Assembly (NCBI GenBank): GCA_907163375.1 | Contig: CAJQUW010016966.1 | Coordinates: 1 to 64,000 of the forward strand | DNA: 64,000 bases | Origin: Prostheceraeus crozeri | Lineage: Eukaryota > Platyhelminthes > Polycladida > Euryleptidae | Reading direction: 5' to 3' | Part shown: one piece after another, positions 44,338-54,682 of the stretch | Numbering within the stretch: position 1 is the stretch's first letter | Layout: every line of letters starts with the position of its first letter | Made by a program: the position numbers and the translations under genes | Notes under the pieces: generated by a model | Databases searched by the model: none | Told to the model about the DNA's origin: nothing | What the model saw: only the letters and a program-made list of their open reading frames with translations

Positions 44338-44343
44338 TTTATT
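44338..44343 (-). promoter_or_regulatory. Poly(A) signal overlapping the stop codon
   Basis: On minus the coding region ends TCC-TAA-TAAAAATG; the last two bases of TAA begin AATAAA (44343-44338). If used, the 3' UTR of the nucleotidyltransferase mRNA would be only about 15-25 bases. No better signal is evident in the next 100 bases. Confidence 0.5.
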
Positions 44344-45773
44344 AGGATAAATGATCAAAATTGTCACGTTTGAATTCTTCTTCGAGAATATCATGCCACT
44401 CACCCTTAACAAATGCATTATTTAACCCCCACGGACCGATTCCACTTGATTTTTGTAGTGAAAGTTGATTGTAGAAAAATGTACACAAATATGCAAAAAA
44501 ATCCCAGTCACTATCTAAGACATTCCGAAAAATATTGTAACCTTCATTGAATGGTTCTTCACAATAAAACACATGAATATCCCTATCATTCACTTCATCA
44601 ATTCGTCCTGTGACAAGGCACAAGTCAAAACGTCGTCTGACAGTCTTTGTATCGTTAGAAATTTTGGAATAATATTCAAAGAATTTCGCCAATAATTCCC
44701 CTAAGTCAGGGGTAATCTGTCTCTTGAATTTCTCTGGATTTTCAATATCGGAAAAGATATCACGAAAGGATGGCATGAGATTATTCACTTGAAGAAAATG
44801 AATTAGAAGAATAAGAATTTTGAAACCAGTCACATGACGTTGAGTCGCTTTCTTGATATCATGATACGAAAAAAGAAATTTTATCACAATCGCAAGGATG
44901 GGTAGTTCAGGGCATATATTCTTCCCTACAACGTGGAAAAGTAAGTCAGAAAACTTTTGAGGATCACATTCGAACTTGGGACCTAAGATATCAACATGAA
45001 TGCCGTACTCTTCATTATCAACCCGACACACCGGAGTCTTCGCCAAAAAGGAAACTACTTCAGAGCGCACGGTTTCGAGAACTTCAATAAAAACTCGGAA
45101 GTCGCGCAGAAGCACTTCATTGTTGGGGCGGCTAGACATGCGCTTTATGACGCGACTTGACGATAAAACATAACTGGGCTCTCCAAATGCAATCCGACAG
45201 TCTATATCACTGTTTGCATTCAAGCTCAGTCCACACAGTTTAGAACCAAACACAGATAATTCACTATCGATACGAATAGATCGTAGCATATTGAAAATAC
45301 TTGATAAGTATATCATTGGGATCAACAAGTCGTGTTCTTTACATCTGAAAATGTCGTAGAAAGTGGTCAATTGATGGTGTAGATTGCTGCACTCGTTCAA
45401 AGCAGGAATTAATTTTCTCGGAGAATTCCTCATCGGTTCCCTGACGACATCAACGATATTATTTCTCATATCAAACGAACCATTGACTCTTCCTGCCTTG
45501 ATGAAATGAAACCGTGGACAAGGAGCGGAGACTTCATTCCAATGGTCTGTATTCCACATTCTCCAATGAGATCGCTGAGAGTACCCAGGGATACATAATG
45601 GTATGTCCTTAGAATCGTGAAGCGTCACAACACCCAACTGCCTCTCAGGAAGAACCACCGCTTTTTTGACAGGTGCGGTTTTACTGAGTTTCAATATATT
45701 TCCGACAAGCGACTCATAACTTCCCTTAATCACTAAACTACGGCACGCCAACTCCATCAATTCATCTGCAGCG
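44342..45773 (-). CDS. Terminal nucleotidyltransferase (non-canonical poly(A)/poly(U) polymerase), last exon
   Basis: The exon begins after TTCCTTTTCAG (ending 45774) and stays open to the TAA at 44342, giving about 475 residues; the start codon lies in an unseen upstream exon. Near residue 170 of the exon is GSKLCGLSLNANSDIDCR, the G-S...D-x-D box of DNA polymerase beta-type nucleotidyltransferases, and HVDIL about 70 residues on gives the third Asp. Then come the helical central domain (VIKFLFSYHDI, GFKILILLIHFLQ, ELLAKFFEYYS) and a PAP-associated end with EEPFNEGYNI. This order is that of GLD2/TUT/PAPD enzymes that add A or U to RNA 3' ends. The three metal-binding Asp are intact, so it is probably active. 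The AATAAA at 44343-44338 overlaps the stop codon. Subfamily uncertain. Confidence 0.85.
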
Positions 45774-45789
45774 CTGAAAAGGAAGAAAA

Positions 45790-48700
45790 CATCGTTGAGA
45801 TAACAATGTTGGTGATTGGAACTAAGGTTTAAAAACTATGCTTTTGAATATTTTGAAACAAAAACAAAACTTTTAAATAGATATTAAAATATAATAATAA
45901 ACATTTTTGAATAACAGGGCGATTCCACAAATAACGTGCGGACGCTCTGACACAAAGTCGTCATTTCTCACCATGAAGCAATGTGACTACATCCATGAAA
46001 GAAAATTGCACCATAGCATGCCAGATTAGTCTGAAATGTTAATCACTCTTCACATTTTTAACAGTAGTCCCAGTTTCGACGTTAGAGGTCAAAAGGTCAT
46101 TGTAACGCACGGACGCTCACAAAATCGTGTATTTTAATTTTTTCGTCTTCGTTAAAACTCTGCGAATTACTTAAGTTATGCAAACCAATCAACCGTATGG
46201 AATGTTCTTAGGGTCATTATCTGAAAAATAAACCAGTCTAATAGTAATGGGAATGTATGGCTCTCTCGCATTTTGGCAGCTGATTAATTAGCATCACCGC
46301 ACGGACATGCTTTCTACATATGATGACTGAAGTTTTCCTCGATGTCGATTAATACTGGAGTTGACTTAAGTTGTTGGGGATGTAATGATGATAATAATCT
46401 CTATATTCCTCACAAGTGACGTTCGGTGAGCGAATACGTAATGGCCAACATGCAAAAAAAGCAAGAAGATATTTCTAAGGTTGACGTACATTAAGAGGTA
46501 GAGTATTGGTATACCTTAAACTTCAGTCTTTCAATTCCAATTTCAATTCATTATTTCACAAGGTCAGCCATCCTCAACATCTTGCAACGGCGAGTCACTT
46601 TCACTGGAGTCTTCTAAAATAACATAATCTTACACGAAATGCACTAAAATACAGTCGTATGCAGTACTGATGTGTCAGTACCACCATAAAAGTTATCCTA
46701 AAACATGTGAAATAATTCCTCCTCAGTGAGATCCATATAATCTCCAAGTATTTTGATATTTGAAAAACCGATATTTGTTTTGAATTTTCTTGCAAGCTAC
46801 AATACCTTATTAATATTATCAGTGTCGTCGTCTCCGTGCCTGCGAGGCCTTCGCCACATACCCAAAAATAATTATTTACGTTCATAAAACAAAGGTTCAA
46901 ATAGCTTATTTTTTTTGTTTTTGAGAGCATCTTTACGTTTACACCTTTACACACATTTTGCAGTTTCAAGTCACTACTCTCAAATACGTTCCGAGCGCCA
47001 GCGCTCAGCTGTTAACTGCAGGGATCTTCAAGCAATCACACAATGCGTTGAGGATGTGTTCACAGAAAATCACAGAGATTTGTGTGTTTGTGTGATATGT
47101 GGAGCGTGTGCGCTTAGCTCGATCGTCTTCTCCCGATAGAAACGAAGAAGCAAATATATTGCAGCAATGCAAGAAAAGATCTATTTATAAATTCTTAGAT
47201 TCAGATAGAGAGACGCAAATTTTCCCTATTCGTGGCTTCGCCAAATTTTGGAGAAGATGATGACGCGTTGAATCGTCGTGTCTGCGTTCACCAATGGCTG
47301 AATGTCGGATCGGAAGGTTAGAAGCCGCAGAAAGGAGATAGCGAAGAAGGTTCCATCATTTGATGTGTGATTCAATCAAGATCATTATGATTCAAGGCAT
47401 AATTGTGATGTTATGTTTATGGCGGCGATTTCAACAGTGGTTATTTTCTACACCGGACAGTCGTCCGAGGGATTATGCAGAAAACTCCAGCCACCGTACA
47501 CGAAGTTTATGGTATTGAAATAAAAACTAAACCACTCTCAAGGGATAGAATATCAGGAGGAGCACAAAAAACATTTTAGCAGCCCTAAATTTGAAACATG
47601 TAAGTGATTGACAAACTATAATAATCACAACAGAGACCTGCGTTGGCGAGAGCTTCCTCGAGAGAGAATGTTCTCTATAGTACTCTCACCAAGGCGATCA
47701 AGCGTCATGTGAGAAATCAACATCACATTTTTATTGTCGTTGACGAACAGTCAGCTTAGGATTGCATGCTTATGAGGCTGTTCAAAAAAAAACAGGCTGT
47801 CAGGACTCATAGCGTATCACAATTCACATGCAGAATAGTCAACCTTAGGCAGTCTAAGGACTTCAGTGTACCTTTCATTTAAATATCAATATCTATTTCT
47901 CACATCATTTCATTCTGTAGTCATGGATGTCAGCATGATTTGAATGTTCATGTGCTTGTACAAGTGTTTGAAAATTCACTGAAATGAAGATAGTGTCAAA
48001 TTAATTATTTTATGCAGTTCATATGCTGTCTGCTGCAGAAATATAGAAATCCACGTTGGATCGAAGGCCTATGGTCTGGGAGCACGCGACGCCACTGAAT
48101 ATTATACTTATTCCACAACTTCAACAGGTTGTGAGTTTCAGCGATATACCATGCTGGCCAAGATAGAATATTATGAAAATTATTCACACTAATACCCTAA
48201 GTCAGTTTTTCCAACGCGAGATAATCCAGCTAAAATTGCCACTTATCCTGCAATATTTTCAAACATATTTATGATAGCTCTTGCTTCAGTCAAGTTTTAT
48301 TTGTTAACTCTGAGAAAAGAAAGTACTCTATCCTTATGAACAGCATGGTAGGTTAAGGAAGATAACACACACATGATAACATGTTGACACCAACATCCTA
48401 TTCTGCTTGAATGCGCATGTTCGATCGTGTGATAATTCACAGATACTTAATCGGATAAATTAGTTGACTGAAGCATGGTTGGATGAGATTGTGTTTTGAA
48501 GATTTATCCGTTGTTACATCGAACTCAATCATACGCCATATCTTTGGTAATGCAGCTGTTATGAAAAAAGAATAGCTGAGATATACGAGCTCAATTTGCC
48601 TCTGATCCAACATGCAAAAAGTTCGAAGTTCTTGGGAAAATGTCCGAGTGTCACAGCAAGACATTTGTTTGATTCGAGGCGGAAATGCTTCAAGCGAATC

Positions 48701-49340
48701 ACAGCGAGTAGATAGTTAATAAATTATAAACTCGCGCTTCAACAAGTTCCATATGATTCAGATATTGTGAACATCTGTGTACCTTCAAGTAGGATTGTTT
48801 TTGAATTATAAGAAGGAATATTTGAATCATGAATACCTGATATAGATCTATGTATTGAATTTTTACGTGAAAAAGTCTCTCCAAAATACAAACCATTGGA
48901 CAGTCTCAGGATTTTACCAAACATCCCTCATTTAGGAGCTATTTGAATTTAAGCAAAAAACAGCCTTTTAGGAATAAAATGAGCTTACTCTGTACCAGCT
49001 TTTCGATAATATTCGTAGTATGAACAATGGTCATTTAGGTCAAGTACAGAATTAATCACCTAGTAATGGCCCACCAACAGAATTAGATTAATCTGCGCGC
49101 GACTTCGGTTTCCTAGAATGGAATTACCGTATTTGTCCTTAACATCGAAATGGCACATCACAGAATTGAACAACTTACTCCTTCAATGGATACTTCGTAT
49201 ATCGCCTAATACTGGAAATGGCTCACGCTCTTAAACAATAACCAGTCATTTGGACAGTGGTGCCGAGGTTGTTGTGACACATAGATAGCTACATTCAGTG
49301 AGGAATGCTGAGTAGAAGTTGGTGAAATCGTCAGGTGAAT
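45790..49340. other. No gene recognised
   Basis: Upstream exons of the nucleotidyltransferase should lie here or beyond, but none can be named. GTGCGGACG/CGCACGGAC words occur at about 45942, 46109 and 46300, suggesting a worn repeat. On minus near 46790-46560 there are scraps such as GDYMDLTEEELFHMF and, in another frame, EDSSESDSPLQDVEDG before a stop: an acidic C-terminus of some lost gene or transposase. Confidence 0.35.
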
Positions 49341-49344
49341 TAAT

Positions 49345-49660
49345 TTTCGTACGCCTGACATCTTCTTCAATAATGATCTGAAGGACCAACATTATGGAAA
49401 AAACTTGTGAGTAATGATCTGAATTCCTCGAATCTGAAGGAATCGTGGCAATCGAAGCACTTTGATGGAATTCACAGGAATCCGCAAGCGACGCACAACA
49501 TTTTTTCCTATCTCTGTAAGGAATTGAGAATTCCTTTTTGCCTACATACTAAGTTCCAGCATGTGCCATCGTTTTGATTTAGTCTTCACTTCTAGTAAAA
49601 TGAGGGAGTTGAACAATCTTATTCTGTGAACCCCCATCGATTTTCATGTCAAAATGTTAA
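49345..49660 (+). repeat. Solo copy of the 28-31 kb inverted-repeat arm unit
   Basis: This 315-base unit matches, in the same orientation, 29960-30110 joined to 30690-30900, and in reverse the arm at 28195-28420. It lacks the interruption seen at 30.1-30.7 kb and so shows the intact order of the arm. Confidence 0.65.
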
Positions 49661-49729
49661 GGAAAACAGCTTTATAGAATCGTAACGCACGGATACTGTC
49701 CATACATTTCTTTCAAGCCACACCATGAA

Positions 49730-49790
49730 AAGTGGCTTGCCAGTTGGGAATCGAACCCAGTCGTCAAAAGGCTACCACCTTACTTATTTA
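49730..49790 (-). other. tRNA-like fragment (SINE head or tRNA relic)
   Basis: On minus, GGTTCGATTCCCAACTGGCA carries a good polymerase III box B/T-arm, preceded by GACGACTG. The D-arm side is replaced by the (TAAG)n-like tail of the adjoining LINE. No complete cloverleaf is possible, so it is a tRNA relic or SINE piece. Confidence 0.4.
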
Positions 49791-49797
49791 CTTATAA

Positions 49798-51920
49798 CAT
49801 TCAACGTCGATTGTTCCATCCATGTTGGATAGGACGGTTCCCTTGTATGCCAATTCTCCACTTCGCTCGGTCGTTAGCATCTTCCACACGGAGCCCGAGC
49901 GCTCGAAGGTCTTCTTTGATGTCATCGCTCCATGATTTCCTTGGACGTCCAACCGGTCGGCGACCATCCACTTGCAATTTCCGCACGTGCTTCACCCACT
50001 GACATTCGTCTTCCTCTCCACATGACCACACCATCTTCGGCGTCGTGTTCTTTTAGATTCACCGATAGGCTCCAGGCCATTGATGCAGGAGTTAACAGGA
50101 TAGCGGACTTCCCTAAACTTCTCGCTGGCGCGATGAAGCCTGAAAATTATGACCGCCTGCGCGAGACGGGGGATAGGATATCCCACGACCAGTGTGCGAA
50201 TCATCAAATTTTGACAATTGATGAAATGTTAATTCTAATCTGACTGATAACGATCCAAGAAGGAGTCTCTCCGAACACAGCTGGGATGTCAAGGTGTGAA
50301 TGATAATTGCGTGCCCATTAGATCAGATAAGCATCAGAAACTTGAAAATTTTGTTGTGTATTTGACGAATTTAAAGTCATTCACTTGAGATATTAAATTG
50401 ATGAGGATAGATAAAGATGATGTATGATTCAGAGAGGACCTATTAATCGAATGAAAGAAGGAGAAATTTCAGAAATCATAATTTTCAATGTGGTGAAGTG
50501 TGTAGTGTGCCGTTATGTGACAAGGCATCATGTGTTATGTGTTATGGCTTCATCGTTACAATGCTCTCGGTAAGGTCTCTGTATCATCATTTGATTTCTG
50601 ACTGCAATTTTTCATATTTTTTGACATATAAGGCATCTCAAGATCATATAGAAATGCTGTTCAGCAAAATTCGTCAAAGAGGTGGGTTTAATAATAATCC
50701 TTCTACAGGCCAATTTAAGGCAGCCATCACATCCATATTGATAAACGACATGATCCGTCCATCGAAAAACTCTCACGTGATGGATCTGGATTTCAGACAG
50801 ATGAAGCGTATGCCTAGTGATAATTTAAACCAGTCTTGCGAGTTGCCCAATCCCGAACATGATATGGAGGCTGAGCTGCGCTCAGCTTGGATCTTCTCAA
50901 TTTGTGACACTGAATGACGACTAAATGTGTTGTTTTACATAGCAGGTTATGTGGTAAGGAAAATTTCACCTAAAATTGAGTTCGAAACTTGTCGTCGTGC
51001 CTTAGTAATTACATGTAGTTCTGATGACCCCGTTCCGTACTCAATTCCATTTTCAGATCTTCTCCTTAAAAAAACAGAGCGGACGGTTGTTGATCCCAAG
51101 TAGTGGAGCATTTGTTGTTATCAAAACAGCGGAGTTTGCTTTCCGCACAATTTTTCCATGTGTCTCAAATGTAAATTTGCTACCGAATGGTAAAAATATC
51201 GATGCAAAAATTGAGCACCAATGCTTTTATCTGTAGATACATAGAAACTTTTTCCTTTGTGTTTTAGGAGTCACTTCCACGATCACGAGTTTCAGGGTGA
51301 AAGTGATCACATCACCAAACTGATTCGAATGATCACGAACTTTTATGTACGCGTACGTTTGCAACGCTATGGGAAATTGTACCATGAGAGGCAGATTTTC
51401 TCTAATTCCGGACACTCGAGACAAGAAGTGACGAAACTCATTCTTTTTCGGGGGAAATAGGTCTTTCTTTGAGAACGTTATTGTTTTGATATAAATGACA
51501 ATCATGTGCTTTAAACTTAAGTTAGTGAAGAAATGTGTATATCACGGCCATTTCATTAAATACAAATAACATATCCACAATAAATTATTAATTCATCATG
51601 CCTTGGTAGCGTAGATTGTAATCTAAATGAGTGTCAAACAGTCCTTTCATTCACGGCCACCCGTCCCCCGTCTCGCCCTCGCCTGTCTGAGAGAGAGGCT
51701 TCACAAGTTTAGGGAAGTCCGCTATCCTGTTTACTCCTACATCAATGCTCCAGGCATTCTTCTTCTGAGCTATTCATTGGAAATGCGGTCTCGAGAGGAG
51801 ACTCCGCTCATCCAACGGATCATCCGCATTTCATTCACTTCAAGACGTCTCAAACACTCTGATGACATGACCCAAGTGTCGCTGCCGTACAACATGCTGG
51901 TGAGCACACCATTTCGTTTT
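49798..51920 (-). mobile_element. LINE 3' fragment, interrupted by a P element
   Basis: Two minus-strand pieces, 51920-51756 and 50069-49798, are collinear with the LINE copy at 54930-55375. The first encodes SMLYGSDTWVMSSECLRRLE and RMIRWMSG; the second encodes LEPIGESKRTRRRRWCGHVE, WVKHVRKLQVDGRRPVGRPR and the C-terminus. They are the end of a non-LTR reverse transcriptase ORF. The two pieces are separated exactly by the P element with its 8-bp duplication. The 3' end has short TAAGTAAA-like tail repeats, as in RTE-type LINEs. It is truncated at its 5' side by an AT microsatellite. Confidence 0.8.
50078..51747 (+). mobile_element. P element, 1.67 kb, 43-bp TIRs, 8-bp duplication CTCCAGGC
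   Basis: Both ends begin CATTGATG and match in reverse complement for 43 bases with two mismatches. CTCCAGGC flanks both sides (50070-50077 and 51748-51755). The + strand encodes the C-terminal half of a P/THAP9-type transposase: TYKASQDHIEMLFSKIR, then GGFNNNPSTGQFKAAI (about 50635-50740), VLFYIAGYVVRKISP (about 50930), IKTAEFAFRT (about 51125) and, near 51420, TKLILFRGK, the usual C-terminal motif. At least two frame changes separate these blocks, and the THAP zinc finger and catalytic N-terminal half are missing. It is an internally deleted, non-autonomous copy. The Drosophila P element also starts CATGATG and makes 8-bp duplications. Confidence 0.9.
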
Positions 51921-51924
51921 AAGG

Positions 51925-51925
<1 letters not shown>

Positions 51926-51976
<51 letters not shown>
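51926..51976 (+). repeat. (AT)n microsatellite
   Basis: About 25 uninterrupted TA units at the 5' edge of the LINE fragment. Confidence 0.95.
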
Positions 51977-52937
51977 CCCTTCCTTTCTAGGATGCCGAAG
52001 CGCGCGCAGATGAATCTAATTCTGTGGGTTACTCTCTAGATTTAAGATCATGTAAGCTTGAAATCATATAGATATTTAAATGCATAGCAAAATGTACCAA
52101 AAATGTAGCAAAATGAAATAAAGGTATCAACAAATGCATGTACGTAATTAATGTGAGAACAATAACAACGTGCTTTAAACACTACTCTTAGCTATATTAC
52201 TGATATCAGTTTCATGCTGCAAATGATGAATCCCAAGGTCGAAAGTCGATAGATTATCATGCCTCGCATTATTTTTGGTGCATTTATTCACTTGGATAAG
52301 CATTACTACCATTTTTCTGCATGGCATACGACTGAGATAGTAGCAGACTACACGCACTGATCATATATTTCTATTTGAGTTGCATTCAGCGCCGATTAAC
52401 TATTCCAATGTAATCAGACATGATCCGAACATTGTCTCAAGACGCTTTCATGAGATAAGTGATCATAGCACTTCGATTATCGAAGTCATCAATTTTAATA
52501 CTGCTCTCAGCGAGGAGTCGTCAACTTAATTCAAATGTTCATGGAGATACATTTGCACGTTCACAGTCAACAATATGGTTCAAGCTTCTTTCGAATTACA
52601 TCACACTTCCCCTAAACGCATGTCACTTCCATATTTTCCTGGAGTGTCAGAGCGTGTGGCTGGAATATTGTTGGATGTCGGTGTCAAGGAAGTCGAGAGA
52701 AAGCATTCGATCCACATTGGTCCAGAAAGTCTTTGGGTGGTTTACAATGTCAAGTGCGGAAATTGCAATCGGAATTCTTACTCCAGTAAGGCAAAGGTCA
52801 TGCTATCACACCCTGGTATGGGCGAGATAGAACCTTCTGGCCATGACCCATGTGCAGTGTGCCGCAAAGGTGTGGGTTCAAATTCTATCAAGTGCGCAAG
52901 ATGTCATCCGCAGCAGCTACATTCGTGTGCCGCCGGT

Positions 52938-54682
52938 TAGTGTAGTTCTATATGGTCGAAAAATGCTTCCCACTTCACCAGACATGAATATTTTTTCAAA
53001 ACAACTTTTTCTGACGAATTTTGGGGATCAGTGTCTCAAGCTCTAGATCAACATCAACAAAGAAGCAGAAATCATCGGGACACTCCAGTGTCGACGAAGG
53101 TGGTCGACTTCCTTAGTAGCTGCAATCCTTTCACTCAAAATTCTGAATTCCTCACTACAATTTTGGCCCATAAAGTCGCTCCCTGGACACTGATCGCTGG
53201 ATTTCTCGGAGTTTGCCAAGTATCAATGGCCACTTTGTTCGTGTGCTTGGCATGCGAGTGATGCCTGCCAAAACGCTTACTCCCTTCAGTTGTCGGTTCT
53301 CCTGCTCCAGAGCGTGATCACATCCGATGGCGGATAAAGGAATTTGACTTTTTCGAAGTACCCAATTTTGTGACAGGACATATCAAACGGGTTCAGTTTC
53401 AACTAACAATTTGGGAGGAAGCATTGAATCCCGCTTTACAAACTTTAAAGACGACTGATTTCGGCTTACAGGAGGATATTAACCATATGCCAACTACGCT
53501 TCCCTCCGCTCCTCAGTTTATCATGGATGTTCTAAAGTATGGTTGCAAGACGAACTGTAGCACTGGACGATGCCGCTGTCATTGAATGAATAGTCCATGC
53601 AATGAACTCTGTGACTGCTCAAACAGCATGTGTTACCTGTCATTTATATTAGCCATAACGATCAATTTTGGGCCCCATATAGTGTGCAATCTTGTAATTG
53701 GGAATCGTTGTTATTGTTTCATGCACTTACGCATATTTTCTTCAATTCAATTTCTCATTGAAACTGGCACACTTTTTCCTCTAATCATGTACAAACAAGC
53801 AATATTCCGAAAGGTTCGATATCGATTTGATGGTGTTGATGTAGTGAGGGAGGACTTGGCTAGATCTTCGTATCTACGGTAGTTTTCGCGTTGCTATGGA
53901 AAACCTGATCCCTAGCAACCGTTGTCATGGAAAGTTGGTCCACTAGCAACCGTTGTTAGGCCGAAATGTCATCACTGAATTCTCCCATATCGATTTAGTA
54001 GGGGTAGGACTTGGCTAGATCTTCGTATCTACGGTAGTTTTCGCGTTGCTATGGAAAACCTGATCCCTAGCAACCGTTGTCATGGAAAGTTGGTCCACTA
54101 GCAACCGTTGTTAGGCCGAAATGTCATCACTGAATTCTCCCATATCGATTTAGTAGGGGTAGGACTTGGTTAGATCTTCGTATCTACGACAGTTTTCACG
54201 CTGCTATGGAAAACCTAGACCCTAGCAACCGTTGCTATGGGAAGTTGGTCCCCCAGCAACCGTTGCAAGGCCAAAATATCATCATTGAATTCTCCGATAT
54301 CGATTTAGTGGGGATACGACTTGGCTACAGCTTCGTAACTGCGGTAGTTTTCGCGTTGCTATGGTAAACCTGGACCCTAGCAACCGTTGCTAGGGTAATA
54401 TATCATCACTTAAATCTCCTATGTCGATTTGGGGGTACCTATACTTCAAATCTATAAAACAGCAATTCTTAGCTGACTTGCTATTGAATACTGAGGGTGC
54501 ATCTCGTCTCAAAAAAGGCATTTTTTGCTAAAAAAACACAAAAAGTGGCCTACAGGAAAGACCCTTGGAGATCGAAGTTCCCCGTGTCCAGAAATGGACT
54601 CAGCGCCCCAAAAAGACAGAAAAAGTTGTTTTGAAAAAATATTCATGTCTGGTGAAGTGGGAAACAATTTGAGCCTACACTA
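52938..54682 (+). mobile_element. DNA element with TAGTGTAG ends and 3-bp duplication GGT
   Basis: Both ends start TAGTGTAG and, after 6-12 unmatched bases, share about 55 nearly identical inverted bases (CTTCCCACTTCACCAGACAT...). GGT flanks both ends (52935-52937 and 54683-54685), and the LINE text is continuous across it. Inside, + frames encode VVDFLSSCNPFTQNSEF, DHIRWRIKEFDFFEV, TGHIKRVQFQLTIWEEAL and a CxC tail (YGCKTNCSTGRCRCH, then a stop, then CNELCDCSNSMC). This is the C-terminal region of an uncharacterised protein that recurs with transposons in many invertebrates. It is an internally deleted copy. The right half is filled by a 155-bp minisatellite. Superfamily not assigned. Confidence 0.72.
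53853..54470 (+). repeat. Minisatellite, four copies of a 155-bp unit
   Basis: GACTTGG begins units at 53853, 54008, 54163 and 54318. Copies 1 and 2 are almost identical; copies 3 and 4 diverge progressively and the last is shortened at its end. Each unit contains GTTGCTATGG.AAAC and one or two CTAGCAACCGTTG words, so every copy has the palindrome-like core CCTAGCAACCGTTGCTAGG or near variants. The array lies inside the GGT-flanked DNA element, near its right end. Confidence 0.92.

Noticed and set aside
46560-46790. Minus-strand acidic C-terminus as a host exon
   Set aside because: Frames are broken by stops within a few dozen codons, and no splice phase connects them to the nucleotidyltransferase exon.
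51627-52013. 128-codon plus-strand frame
   Set aside because: Artefact: antisense of the LINE and P-element end running into the (AT)n microsatellite, which translates as IY repeats.
53853-54470. CRISPR-like array
   Set aside because: Units are contiguous 155-bp repeats with no unique spacers, in a eukaryotic transposon.
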